Below are positions 47,190 through 55,737 of a stretch of DNA of 64,000 nucleotides, piece after piece. This DNA comes from an uncultured Rhodospirillales bacterium (GTDB lineage Bacteria; Pseudomonadota; Alphaproteobacteria; ATCC43930; CGMCC-115725): assembly GCA_903828515.1 (NCBI GenBank), contig CAIKMD010000003.1, positions 1 through 64,000 of the forward strand, read 5' to 3'. The translations under genes were made by a program, and so were the position numbers. The notes under the pieces are model-generated. The model saw nothing but the letters and a program-made list of their open reading frames with translations, made no database searches and had not been told where the DNA came from. Position 1 is the first letter of the stretch; every line of letters begins with the position of its first letter.

Positions 47190-47249
47190 CTTATGCTCAG
47201 TTTGAGTAAATCTAAGGACTAATCCTATAGATGAGCATAAGAGAGTCAA
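47190..47249 (-). promoter_or_regulatory. nadA promoter with symmetrical operator half-sites
   Basis: On the minus strand, -35 TTGACT (47244-47249) and -10 TAGGAT (47222-47227) are 16 bp apart. The 10-bp sequences TTATGCTCA-type arms are perfectly inverted: CTTATGCTCA at 47190-47199 (plus) and TGAGCATAAG at 47232-47241, 32 bp apart. One arm lies in the promoter spacer and the other downstream of the expected start. The first arm also partly pairs with TTTGAGTAAA next to it. A repressor encoded just upstream (NadQ/NrtR-type) is the likely user; this is inference. Confidence 0.6.
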
Positions 47250-47253
47250 GCGT

Positions 47254-48174
47254 CTAGATGCGGGCGACCGGAAGTTTGGTCCCGGCGAAGGCCCGCTCCT
47301 GGAGCACTTCGCGGCGGAAACGCACGAGTTTTGCCGGCCGGCCGCCGGTTTCCGTCGAGACTTTCCCGGTTTCCTCGACCAGCCCTTGCTGCTCGATCAG
47401 GCGGCGGAAATTCTGTTTATGGAGTCGCAATCCCGCCAGCGCCTCGACCGCCCGCTGGAGGTGGAACAGGGTGAAACTGTCGGGCATCAGTTCGAACACC
47501 ACCGGGCGGTATTTGATCTTTGCCCGGAGCCGCGCGATGGCGGTGGCGAGGATGCGGCGATGGTCGTGACCCATCGGTTCGCCGAGCGTCGGATCGAAAT
47601 TGCCCTTGGCCGGCCCCGCCTCGGGCACCAGCCCTGCCTCGTAGAGAAGTTCATAGCGCTGCAGCGCCAATTCCTCGTTGAGATGGAGGTCGGTGAAGGA
47701 AAAGCAGATCTCGGCGCGCTGCTTGCGGTCGCGGCGCACGACGGGATCGTCGGCCGCGCCGGCCCAGGCCTGCAGACCCTTTTCGATCGCGGCCATCGCG
47801 GCGGGTGGACCATCGCGCCAATCCTCCCACGGGAGATAGCGGTACCAGTTGCGCCAGGCCGGGTCCTGCGCGCCGCGCGCATGCGCCTCGCGCGTGAGGC
47901 CGAGATAGGAGATCGAGATCGCCCGCCCGCCGCCCCGGCGCCGGTCGCGATCCGCGAAGGTATAAAGCTGTTCGATATAGCCCAGCGGGTGATGGGTCTG
48001 GCGTTCGACCCAGGACCGCAAACCTGCCTGGAGCGAGCGCTGGCCGGATTCGAACGGACCCGACGGCAAATCCTTGCCGTCGGCGATCGTCAGCACGCGC
48101 GGCTCCTCGTCCGTCACGGCGACGAGAACCGCGATCAGATCGACCGCTGCGGGGTTGGTGTCCTCGATGCTCAC
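47254..48174 (-). CDS. NadQ/NrtR-type NUDIX-related NAD regulator
   Basis: The 306-residue protein has an N-terminal NUDIX-like domain (residues about 8-130) in which the catalytic Nudix box is not recognisable. Its C-terminal winged-helix region resembles NrtR/NadQ (YRPVVFELMPDSFTLFHLQRAVEALAGLRLHKQNFRRLIEQQGLVEETG). Such proteins sense NAD-related ligands such as ADP-ribose and control nad genes. Position directly before nadA supports this. Choosing NadQ over NrtR needs a family search. Confidence 0.72.
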   Translation of the reverse strand: MSIEDTNPAAVDLIAVLVAVTDEEPRVLTIADGKDLPSGPFESGQRSLQAGLRSWVERQTHHPLGYIEQLYTFADRDRRRGGGRAISISYLGLTREAHARGAQDPAWRNWYRYLPWEDWRDGPPAAMAAIEKGLQAWAGAADDPVVRRDRKQRAEICFSFTDLHLNEELALQRYELLYEAGLVPEAGPAKGNFDPTLGEPMGHDHRRILATAIARLRAKIKYRPVVFELMPDSFTLFHLQRAVEALAGLRLHKQNFRRLIEQQGLVEETGKVSTETGGRPAKLVRFRREVLQERAFAGTKLPVARI

Positions 48175-48222
48175 GGGTTCGGGCTTCCTTGAACACGCAT
48201 TGTGTCACAAGATGATAATGCC

Positions 48223-49155
48223 ATGACCGATAAAACAAGGCCGCGCGGCGCGCTCGCGGCGGTATTGACCCCTTTCACCGACGCGCTCGAACCCCATCAT
48301 GCCGTCCTGATCGCGCATTGCCGCTGGCTGCTCGCTCACGGCTGCACCGGGCTTGCCGTGCTGGCGACTGCCGGCGAGGCGAATTCCCTGTCCCTCGACC
48401 AGCGCCTGAAGATCGTCGCGGCGCTGGCGGCGGCGGGAATCCCGATGGAGAAAGTGATCGTCGGCGGCGGTTCCTGCGCGCTGGCCGAAGCGGTGGCGAT
48501 GACCAAGGCGATCGTCGCGGCGGGCGCCGGCGGCGCGCTGATCCTGCCGCCTTTCTTCTATCGCGATCCCGACGAGGAAGGACTCTATGCGTTTTATGCC
48601 GCGCTGATCGACCGGGTCGGCGATCCGCGTCTCAGGATTTATCTCCATCACCGGCCGCAAGCCTCGGGCGCGCCGATCACCGGCGGCCTGGTCGGGCGAC
48701 TCACAACGGGATATGGCGCGGTCATCGCCGGCGTGCAGAACGGCGCCGGCGATTGGCCGACCACGCAGGCGCTGCTCACCGCGTTTCCCGATCTCGATGT
48801 GTTTTCGGGAACCGAACGCTTCCTGCTGGAGAATCTGCGTGCCGGCGGACCCGGCTGCATCGCCGCGACGCTCAACGTCACCGCGCCTTTGGTCACGGCG
48901 ATTCTCGCCGATCCAGGCTCGACCGACGCCGAGACGGCGCAACAGGCGCTCGCCGCCGTGCGGCTGGTCTTCGATCGCTTTCCGATTCCGCAGGGGCCGA
49001 AGGAAATCCTTGCCCGGCTGACCAGTGATCCGGGCTGGCTCCGCGTATTGCCGCCGCTGTGCCGTCTCGACGAAGCGGCGCGAGCGACCCTTATCAAGGA
49101 CCTTGAAACCTTGCCGCAAATGCGCGCGATAACGACCGCCGCGCGCGACGCGTAA
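48223..49155 (+). CDS. DapA/NAL-family aldolase homologue lacking the Schiff-base lysine
   Basis: The 310-residue TIM-barrel protein follows the dihydrodipicolinate synthase layout (LAAVLTPF, GCTGLAVLATAGEANSL, VGGGS, GAGGALILPPFF). The catalytic Tyr is His142 (LHHRPQ where the relatives have LYHIPQ), and the Schiff-base Lys is Gln172 (AGVQNGAGDW where they have GIKDSSGDW). Both changes are clear in the DNA (CAG for the Lys codon). It should not form the usual imine, so it may be a pseudoenzyme or use a different mechanism. It is divergent from the NAD regulator gene. Confidence 0.75.
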   Translation: MTDKTRPRGALAAVLTPFTDALEPHHAVLIAHCRWLLAHGCTGLAVLATAGEANSLSLDQRLKIVAALAAAGIPMEKVIVGGGSCALAEAVAMTKAIVAAGAGGALILPPFFYRDPDEEGLYAFYAALIDRVGDPRLRIYLHHRPQASGAPITGGLVGRLTTGYGAVIAGVQNGAGDWPTTQALLTAFPDLDVFSGTERFLLENLRAGGPGCIAATLNVTAPLVTAILADPGSTDAETAQQALAAVRLVFDRFPIPQGPKEILARLTSDPGWLRVLPPLCRLDEAARATLIKDLETLPQMRAITTAARDA

Positions 49156-49250
49156 AGGCCTCGAAACACCCGGCATTTCGTCTCTAACATGCCGAAAATG
49201 CGGGGCTTTCCTTTACACGATGGTAAGGGGTTCGCGGCATTAATACCGCC

Positions 49251-50618
49251 ATGGACGGAAGCCCTCAGAACCTCAGCGCGCAAGCCTTACACCAGACCAC
49301 GCCGCAGGAGTTGCGCCAGATTCTGCAGCTCCACGAACTCTTCCTCGCGCGCCAGGCCGGCGGACAACGCGCCGTGATGGCTTATTTCGATCTCTCCGCC
49401 GCCGATCTCAGCGATCAGGATCTGACCGGCGCCGATCTCACCGGCGCGCGGCTCCATCGCGCCATCCTCAAGAACTGCGTCCTGCGCGACGCGAAGATGT
49501 CGACCGCCGATCTGCGCGCGGCCAATCTGAACGGTGCCGATCTCACCGGCGCCGATCTGCGTTCGAGCTGCCTGCGCGGCGCCCAACTCAACCACGCCAA
49601 ATTGCCCAACGCCGACATGAGCAAGGTGGTGTCGATCCAGCTCGACCTCGACGACGCGAAATCCGTCGACGAGGCGCCGCGCACGGATCTCTCCTCGGTC
49701 GAGGCGCATGATTGCGACATGTCGGGCGCGAAGATGAGCGACGTGTCGTTCATCCGCGCCGACCTGACCGACGCCAACCTCGCCAATACCGATCTGTGCG
49801 GCGCCGATCTGCGCCACGCCAACATCACCGGCGCGGTGCTGCAACGCGCCGATCTGTCGGGCGCCAATCTGTGCGGCGCCAACCTGCGCGGCGCGGTGCT
49901 CTCGGACGCGAAGCTCGCCGGCGCCGAGTTGAAAGGCGTCGATGTCAGCGGCGCCATTCTCGACCGCCGCGATCTCGCCAACGCCAAGACCGAAGATATC
50001 CAGGGCGCCTATCTGCGGACCATGACCCGCGAGGAGATCGCCGAGATTCTCGCCCTGCACCGGGCCTGGCTCGATACGCACGGCAAGGAAGGCAAACGTG
50101 CCGTCCTCAGCGAATGCGACCTCAGCGGCTTCGACCTCAGCAAGGCCAAGCTGGCGCTCTCGGTTCTGGCCCGCGCCGTCCTGCGCAACGCCGATCTGAG
50201 CGATGCGTCGCTCGCGATGGCCGATCTGTCGCTGGCCGATCTGCGCGGCGCGCGGCTCGATCGTGCCGATCTGCGCGGCGCCAAGCTGGTGCGCGCGCAT
50301 CTGTCCGGCGCCACGCTGGTGCGCGCCAATCTGATGCCGCTCGAGAATGTCGGCGATCGCAAGTTCGAATTCCCGGCCAATCTCGAAGGCGCGAAACTCG
50401 GCGGCGCCGATCTGAGCGAAGCCCAGATGAAACAGGCCAAGGCCGCCAGCGCCGATTTCTCGAACGCCAAGCTCGACAACGCCGACCTGCGCGAGGCCGA
50501 TCTCCACAACGCGAATTTCGCCGGCGTGGCTGCGGGAACGACCATGCTCGAGGGTGCGAGCCTGCGCGACGCGCGCAATCTCTGCCGCGAGACGCCGCCG
50601 GTCCGGAAGCAGGCCTAG
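49251..50618 (+). CDS. Pentapeptide-repeat protein with two helical head modules
   Basis: Most of the 455 residues are A(D/N)LxX pentapeptides, for example ADLSDQDLTGADLTG, which would fold as a right-handed four-sided helix. The repeats come in two blocks, each led by a helical segment: residues about 16-48 (TPQELRQILQLHELFL...GGQRAV) and 257-290 (TREEIAEILALHRAWL...EGKRAV), so the protein is an internal duplication. Pentapeptide proteins can mimic DNA or act in the cytosol, but this one's role is unknown. The start ATG follows a short gap after the DapA-like gene. Confidence 0.85.
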   Translation: MDGSPQNLSAQALHQTTPQELRQILQLHELFLARQAGGQRAVMAYFDLSAADLSDQDLTGADLTGARLHRAILKNCVLRDAKMSTADLRAANLNGADLTGADLRSSCLRGAQLNHAKLPNADMSKVVSIQLDLDDAKSVDEAPRTDLSSVEAHDCDMSGAKMSDVSFIRADLTDANLANTDLCGADLRHANITGAVLQRADLSGANLCGANLRGAVLSDAKLAGAELKGVDVSGAILDRRDLANAKTEDIQGAYLRTMTREEIAEILALHRAWLDTHGKEGKRAVLSECDLSGFDLSKAKLALSVLARAVLRNADLSDASLAMADLSLADLRGARLDRADLRGAKLVRAHLSGATLVRANLMPLENVGDRKFEFPANLEGAKLGGADLSEAQMKQAKAASADFSNAKLDNADLREADLHNANFAGVAAGTTMLEGASLRDARNLCRETPPVRKQA

Positions 50619-50643
50619 AGTCCCTTCGCCCGCGCCGCGACAG

Positions 50644-51621
50644 TCAATGCAGGCTGGGTGACTTCATAAAACGCTGCCGGTCGGCCGAACGGACGTTGAA
50701 GTCGATCGTCTTGCCGTCGCGATAGACCAGCATCGGCACTTCGACCCCCGCCTCGCCCTGACGCCAGATGCCGCGATAGAGTCCGGCGAGATCGTCGATC
50801 TCTTTCCCACCCACGGCCAGGATGATGTCGCCGATCTTGAGGTTGGCGCGCCGCGCCGGTCCCGCATTGGCAAGACCCGCCACCACGACTTTGCTGTCGA
50901 CTTCGGTTGCATAGAGCCCGAGCCAGGGCCGCGGCGGATGATTGGGCCGCCCGAGCGCCAGCAGGTCGTCATAGATCGGTTTCAGCAGATCGATCGGCAC
51001 ATGCATGTTGAGATGCTCGGGCGGACCGCTGTCTTTCGACTGCTGCAGATGCAGCGAGCCGATGCCGAGAAGTTCGCCGGCGCTGCCGATCAGCGCCGTG
51101 CCGCCCCAATTGGGATGCGCCGGCGAGGTGAACAGCGCGTCGTCGATGAGGTATTCCCAATAGCCGGTGAATTCCTGTTTGGCCGCGATCTTCGCCGAGA
51201 TCGCGTGCTTGCGACCGCCGCCGCCCGCGACCACCACGCGGTCGCCCGCGCGCACGGCGGAAGACCGTCCGAGTTCCATCGCGGGAAGATTGAGCCGCCC
51301 CAGGGCCTGGAGCAGGCCGAAGCCGGTTTCCTGGTCGTAAGCCACCACATGACCCGGCACCGCACGTCCGTCGGCGAGATTGAGCCAGATCGTCTCGGCC
51401 TCGGTGATGAGGTAGCCGATCGTCAGCACGAGGCCGTCGTCGCCGATGATGACGCCGTTGCCGGCCCGTTCGGTCCCGAGCGTCTCGGCGGTGAAACCGT
51501 CGGACGGAATCGTCGCCCGAACCGTCAGCGTGGACGAGAGCGCGCGATCGAGGTCGAAGCTCCAGTCTTCAGGCCTCGGTTGAGAATGCGCCGGTATTTC
51601 CCAATCGCTTTCCGATGACAT
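50644..51621 (-). CDS. HtrA-like protein with PDZ domain and a lost catalytic triad
   Basis: The 325-residue protein follows trypsin-like HtrA order with a C-terminal PDZ domain (WLGLYATEVDSKVVVAGLANAGPARRANLKIGDIILAVGGKEIDDLAGLYRGI). The catalytic positions are changed: LTNxHVV is LTIGYLI (His to Tyr70), the Asp site TDLAVL is TGFGLL (Gly100), and NSGGP is NWGGT (Ser to Trp172). The substitutions are all at the triad, while the surrounding fold is kept. No signal peptide is seen. It cannot be an active serine protease; a binding or regulatory role is likely. ATG 51621 is chosen as the start. Confidence 0.75.
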   Translation of the reverse strand: MSSESDWEIPAHSQPRPEDWSFDLDRALSSTLTVRATIPSDGFTAETLGTERAGNGVIIGDDGLVLTIGYLITEAETIWLNLADGRAVPGHVVAYDQETGFGLLQALGRLNLPAMELGRSSAVRAGDRVVVAGGGGRKHAISAKIAAKQEFTGYWEYLIDDALFTSPAHPNWGGTALIGSAGELLGIGSLHLQQSKDSGPPEHLNMHVPIDLLKPIYDDLLALGRPNHPPRPWLGLYATEVDSKVVVAGLANAGPARRANLKIGDIILAVGGKEIDDLAGLYRGIWRQGEAGVEVPMLVYRDGKTIDFNVRSADRQRFMKSPSLH

Positions 51622-51698
51622 GCCGGACTCCACAGCAGCGGTTCCTGATTATACACGAACGGCCGGACGGGCAAGAAGCTGCGCTTGATCCCCGAGCT

Positions 51699-52127
51699 TT
51701 AATCTTCGCTCGAGGTTCCCCGCAGGCGCTTCACGCGGCCGCGATGGGTCTTGTCGTCGCGCCGCGCCGCGCGTTGCGAGCGCGACGGCTTGGTGGGCCG
51801 CCGGATCGTCGGCCGCACCGCGGCCTGGCGGATCAGATCGAGCAGCCGCTCGAGCGCGTCGGCGCGATTGCGCTCCCGCGTGCGAAACCGGTCGGCGGTG
51901 ATCACGATCACGCCATCGAGGGTGACCCGGCGTCCGCCCAGCACCTTGAGCCGGCGCCGCGTGCCGCCGTCGAGCGCCGGCGAGGCATCGATCGCAAACC
52001 GCAATTGGACGGCGGTCGAGACCTTGTTGACGTTCTGGCCGCCGGGACCGCTGGCGCGAATGAAGCGCTCGTCGATCTCGCGTTCGTCCAGTGTGATGGC
52101 GGGGGTGACCTCGATCATGCCCCCCAT
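51699..52127 (-). CDS. arfB: Alternative ribosome rescue factor ArfB (YaeJ)
   Basis: The 142-residue protein has the GGQ release-factor domain (RFIRASGPGGQNVNKVSTAVQLRF, with GGQ at about residues 29-31) and a long basic C-terminal tail (RRPTKPSRSQRAARRDDKTHRGRVKRLRG) that enters the empty mRNA channel of stalled ribosomes. It hydrolyses peptidyl-tRNA on non-stop complexes. The start at ATG 52127 could alternatively be ATG 52118. It is divergent from the substrate-binding protein gene. Confidence 0.93.
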   Translation of the reverse strand: MGGMIEVTPAITLDEREIDERFIRASGPGGQNVNKVSTAVQLRFAIDASPALDGGTRRRLKVLGGRRVTLDGVIVITADRFRTRERNRADALERLLDLIRQAAVRPTIRRPTKPSRSQRAARRDDKTHRGRVKRLRGTSSED

Positions 52128-52219
52128 GATGGCACAAATTCGCGGCCACGGCGCGCTTGCCAGCCTCGCGCCGCGCGGCCATCATTCCGGCCAAGAAACA
52201 TTTTGCGCGGAGGATCGCG

Positions 52220-53416
52220 ATGCGACGGTTTTTGCTGACCGGCTTTGTGATGGCGGCACTGACGGTGCCGGCCTGGGCCCAGACCAACACGATCACGCTC
52301 GGCAGCGCGGTGCAATTGAGCGGCAAGGACGCCAATACCGGCCGCTATTATCGCGACGCCTATCAGATGACGATCGACAAGATCAACGCCAAGGGCGGCA
52401 TCAAGGTCGGCGACAAGACCTATCAGTTGAAGCTCAACATCCTCGACAACCAATCGGACACGAATCTCGGCGTCCAGCTCTATACGCAGCTCATCACCCG
52501 CGACAAGGTCGACTTCCTGCTCGGTTCCTATTCGAGCACCGACGTGATGGTGGATTCGGCGGTCGCCGAGAAATACGAAATGATTTTCGTGCAGGGCGGC
52601 GGCGCGTCGAGCCAGATCTTCTCGCGCGGCTTCAAGTACACGTTCGGCACCTTGCCCCGCGCCGAGGATTATTTCTCGAGCACCATCGCCATGATGGCGA
52701 CGCTCGACCCGAAGCCCAAGACCGTCGCCCTCGTCATGGCCGACGACGCTTTCGACGTCGCAGTCGCCCAAGGCACCCGCGACCTCGTCAAGAAAGCCGG
52801 GCTCGAAACCGTGCTCGATCAGCAATACGCCCAAAAGAGCGCCGACTTCTCGTCGCTTCTCGCGTTGGTCAAATCCAAATCGCCCGATGTCGTGTTGTGG
52901 GGCGGCCTGCTCGCCGAAGTGCTCGACAGCATCCGCCAGTCGAAGAGCCTCGACGTCAACCCGAAGGGCTTCATGGCCTTCACCGTCGGACCGCCGACCG
53001 CCGATTTCCGCAAGGCGCTCGATAAGGATGCCGACTATGCGTTCGGCATGACGCCGTGGCTGCCGACCGGCGTGTTGAAAGACGACTGGTTCGGCGACGA
53101 CGCGCAATTCAACAAGGAATACATCGAGAAATACGGCTACGAGCCCGACTATCACGCCGCCTCCGCCGCGGCCGATGTCGAGGTCTATGCCAAGGCGCTC
53201 GCCAAAGCGGGGACGCTCGACAAGGCGAAAGTCCGCGACACGATCGCCAAGATCGAGTTCGACAGTCTTTATGCGCACGTCAAGTTCGCGGATAACGGCC
53301 AGATCGACGTGCCGCAGATCGCGATCCAGATTCAGAGCGGCAAGATCGTGCCGGTCTTCACGACCAAGGCGATCAACAAGCCGCTCTATCCGGTGCCCGC
53401 CTGGGGCAAGCGGTAG
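52220..53416 (+). CDS. Branched-chain amino acid-type ABC substrate-binding protein
   Basis: The 398-residue protein has a signal peptide (RRFLLTGFVMAALTVPAWA) followed by a two-lobed LivK-like fold: ITLGSAVQLSGKDANTGRYYRDAYQMTIDKINAKGGI, LLGSYSSTDVMVDSAVAEKYEMIFVQGGGAS, and WGGLLAEVLDSIRQSKSLDVNPKGFMAFTVGPP. It captures an amino acid or amide in the periplasm. No permease or ATPase lies nearby. GAGG precedes ATG 52220. A hairpin terminator follows. Confidence 0.92.
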   Translation: MRRFLLTGFVMAALTVPAWAQTNTITLGSAVQLSGKDANTGRYYRDAYQMTIDKINAKGGIKVGDKTYQLKLNILDNQSDTNLGVQLYTQLITRDKVDFLLGSYSSTDVMVDSAVAEKYEMIFVQGGGASSQIFSRGFKYTFGTLPRAEDYFSSTIAMMATLDPKPKTVALVMADDAFDVAVAQGTRDLVKKAGLETVLDQQYAQKSADFSSLLALVKSKSPDVVLWGGLLAEVLDSIRQSKSLDVNPKGFMAFTVGPPTADFRKALDKDADYAFGMTPWLPTGVLKDDWFGDDAQFNKEYIEKYGYEPDYHAASAAADVEVYAKALAKAGTLDKAKVRDTIAKIEFDSLYAHVKFADNGQIDVPQIAIQIQSGKIVPVFTTKAINKPLYPVPAWGKR

Positions 53417-53427
53417 GATCTTTCGCG

Positions 53428-53468
53428 CGCCGGCCCGGACCGCACGGGTTCGGACCGGCGGCTTCTTT
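53428..53468 (+). terminator. Rho-independent terminator after the ABC binding-protein gene
   Basis: A 14-bp arm at 53428-53441 pairs with 53447-53460 (one mismatch, one G-U) around a 5-nt loop, and GCTTCTTT follows. It lies in the short gap before the convergent flavin reductase gene. Confidence 0.7.
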
Positions 53469-54000
53469 ACCAGCCTTCCAATCGGAACGGCGCGATCTCG
53501 GCGCGCTGTTCGCTCAGCTCGCGGTATTGGCCGCGGAAATAGAGCAGCGGATCGATCGTCGCCTGGGCATCGCGGTGCATCGCGACCACCTTGCCGATCA
53601 GGATGACGTGGTCGCCGCCGTCGTGACGCGCCCAGACCTCGCATTCGAACGACGCCAGCGCCGGCTCGATCACCGGACATCCGCCGATGCCGAAGCGATG
53701 GCGCACCTGCGCGAAGCGCTCCGCCGAGGTCCCCGCCGTGCTGGCGAAAATCGTCGAGGCCTGACGCTGGTCGAACCCGAGCAATCCAACCGCGAAATGC
53801 TTTGCCGCCTCGAAGACGTCGAGGCTGCGGCTGGTGCGCGCCAGCGACACCAGGACGAGCGGTGGTTCGAGCGAGACCGAGCTGAAGGAATTGACCGTGA
53901 CCCCGGCCATGCGGCCGGCGGGATCGATCGTGGTGACGACGGCGATGCCGGTGGGGAAAAGACCCAAGGCGTCGCGGAATTCGCGGGAGGTGAAACTCAT
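53467..54000 (-). CDS. Flavin reductase-like domain protein
   Basis: The 177-residue protein has a flavin-reductase fold (FRDALGLFPTGIAVVTTIDPAGRMAGVTVNSFSSVSLEPPLVLVSLARTSRSL), SECEV-like FECEVWARHDGGDHVILIGKV, and the short C-terminal YFRGQYREL. Members such as HpaC supply reduced flavin to two-component monooxygenases. None is adjacent here, though an FAD monooxygenase is elsewhere in the window. Confidence 0.9.
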   Translation of the reverse strand: MSFTSREFRDALGLFPTGIAVVTTIDPAGRMAGVTVNSFSSVSLEPPLVLVSLARTSRSLDVFEAAKHFAVGLLGFDQRQASTIFASTAGTSAERFAQVRHRFGIGGCPVIEPALASFECEVWARHDGGDHVILIGKVVAMHRDAQATIDPLLYFRGQYRELSEQRAEIAPFRLEGW

Positions 54001-54080
54001 CGCCGAACGATACTACGAAACACCTCACGCTCCCAACCGCGGCGTAGCCGCCGCGGCGGGTCGCGCAACGATAAAACGGT

Positions 54081-54347
54081 TTAGAGCGAACCCTTCAGCT
54101 TGGCGCCGGCCTTGAAGCGGACGCCCTTGCTGGCCCTGATCTTGATCGGCTCGCCGGTGCGGGGATTGCGGCCCATGCGCGCGGCACGCTTGCTGACGTT
54201 GAACGAACCGAATCCGGGAATGCTGAACTTCTGATTCTTTTTGAGTTCTTTGGAGATCGCGGCGGTGATCACATCGACCGCACCGCCCGCTGCCGACGTC
54301 GTCATGCCGGTCTTTTTAAGCGCCTCGACGAGTACCTGTTTGCTCAT
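54081..54347 (-). CDS. HU family DNA-binding protein
   Basis: The 88-residue protein matches HU: an N-terminal helix pair (KQVLVEALKKTGMTTSAAGGAVDVITAAISKEL), the beta-arm GFGSFNVSKRAARMGRNPRTGEPIKIRASKGVRFKAG with the tip Pro of RNPRTGE, and a short C-terminal tail. It is a nucleoid-associated architectural protein. ATG 54347 (MSKQVLVEALK) is chosen over a longer frame to 54437. The about 245-bp gap upstream has no clear gene. Confidence 0.95.
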   Translation of the reverse strand: MSKQVLVEALKKTGMTTSAAGGAVDVITAAISKELKKNQKFSIPGFGSFNVSKRAARMGRNPRTGEPIKIRASKGVRFKAGAKLKGSL

Positions 54348-54592
54348 GATGTTTTTCCCTTTCTCGCTTGAGCGGTCCGACCTTTTGGCGACCGCCTCTC
54401 CCTGTACGTTTTCTCGCCTGTTGAACCGGCAATGCACGGCTCAGGCGCGATCACAGTCTCATTGCTTTGCCCGCTAATCAACAACTTCCTCGCGAAAAAA
54501 GGGCGATTCCGCGATCGGTCCAAATTGCGCTTGACAGTATGGCTGCGTGTGCCAAGCCGAATGCGTGACGGCGCGACACCGGAGTTGGCACG

Positions 54593-55603
54593 ATGGAAGT
54601 GGTCGAATTGAAGGATGGCTGGGGCCTCGAGCATGTCGGCATCGGCGAGCGCGACGCGCGGCAGCCCGGACCCGGCGAGGTCGCGATCGAGATGCGCGCC
54701 GTCTCGCTCAATTATCGCGATCTGGTTTTTGTCCGTGGCGGCTACGGCCCGAGCGGAACCCTGCCGCGCATTCTGTTGAGCGACGGCGCCGGCGTGGTGG
54801 TCGCGGCCGGTGCCGGCGTGAGCCGCGTCGCGGTCGGCGATCTGGTGTGCCCGATCACCTCGCCCGCCTGGCTGACCGGCCCGATTCGCGAACAGTACCG
54901 GGATTCGATGCTCGGCATTTCGGTCGATGGCGTCATGGCCGATCGCATCGTCGCCAACGCCGAAGCAATCGTGAGGGTACCGAAGCATTTTTCCGCGGCG
55001 GAAGCCGCGACACTTCCCTGCGCGGCGGTCACCGCCTGGAACGCGCTCGTCATGGCCGGCACCAAGTCCGGCGATCTGGTCGTCACCCAAGGCACCGGCG
55101 GCGTCTCGCTCTTCGCGTTGCAATTCGCGCGCGCCTTGGGCGCGACCGTCGTCGTGACATCGTCCAGCGAAGAGAAGCTTCAGCGCGCCCGCGCGATGGG
55201 CGCGCAGCTCGGGATCAATTATCAGCGCGTACCGGAATGGGGCAAAGAGCTGCGCCGGCTCACCGGCGGACGCGGCGCCGATCTCGTGATCGAGGTGGGC
55301 GGCGCGCAAACCTTGCCACAGTCCCTGCGCGCGGTGCGCGCCGGCGGGACCGTCGCCCTGATCGGCGTTCTGTCGGGCGGGGTCGCCGAACTCGAACTCG
55401 GCCGCGTGGTCACCCAAGGCCTGCGGCTTCAGGCCGTGACCATCGGCCCGCGCGACAGTTTCGAGGCGATGATCGCTTTCATCGAGCAGCACAATCTGAA
55501 GCCGGTGATCGATGAGCGACAATTCTCGCCGCCCGAAATCCGCGCCGCCATCGCCACGATCGGCGAAGGCCGGCACTTCGGAAAACTCGTGATCGAGCTC
55601 TAA
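54593..55603 (+). CDS. Zinc-independent medium-chain dehydrogenase (quinone oxidoreductase-like)
   Basis: The 336-residue MDR protein has the N-terminal PGPGEVAIEMRAVSLNYRDLVFVRGGYG, the Rossmann GDLVVTQGTGGVSLFALQFARALGATVVVTSSSEEKLQRARAMGA, and GGRGADLVIEVGGAQTLPQSLRAVRAGGTVALIGVL. The structural zinc Cys cluster is missing, as in the quinone-reductase branch. It is NAD(P)H-dependent, with an unknown substrate. TTGACA at 54531 is a possible -35, but no convincing -10 was found. The downstream FkbM gene is 134 bp away. Confidence 0.88.
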   Translation: MEVVELKDGWGLEHVGIGERDARQPGPGEVAIEMRAVSLNYRDLVFVRGGYGPSGTLPRILLSDGAGVVVAAGAGVSRVAVGDLVCPITSPAWLTGPIREQYRDSMLGISVDGVMADRIVANAEAIVRVPKHFSAAEAATLPCAAVTAWNALVMAGTKSGDLVVTQGTGGVSLFALQFARALGATVVVTSSSEEKLQRARAMGAQLGINYQRVPEWGKELRRLTGGRGADLVIEVGGAQTLPQSLRAVRAGGTVALIGVLSGGVAELELGRVVTQGLRLQAVTIGPRDSFEAMIAFIEQHNLKPVIDERQFSPPEIRAAIATIGEGRHFGKLVIEL

Positions 55604-55737
55604 GTGCTTGGCAGGAAACAATTTAACCATATGTTTTCATTGAAGTTTTCGGCTTCATGCTTTACCAAACATGAATCAGGACGCCCCACGCCCGGCCTTT
55701 GGCGTCTCCGCGAACAACCGCCGGAGAGATCGTTTCC

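Noticed and set aside
49287-50507. Minus-strand ORF of 406 codons with regular IGAxQIG-type repeats
   Set aside because: The periodicity is the mirror image of the pentapeptide repeats on the plus strand.
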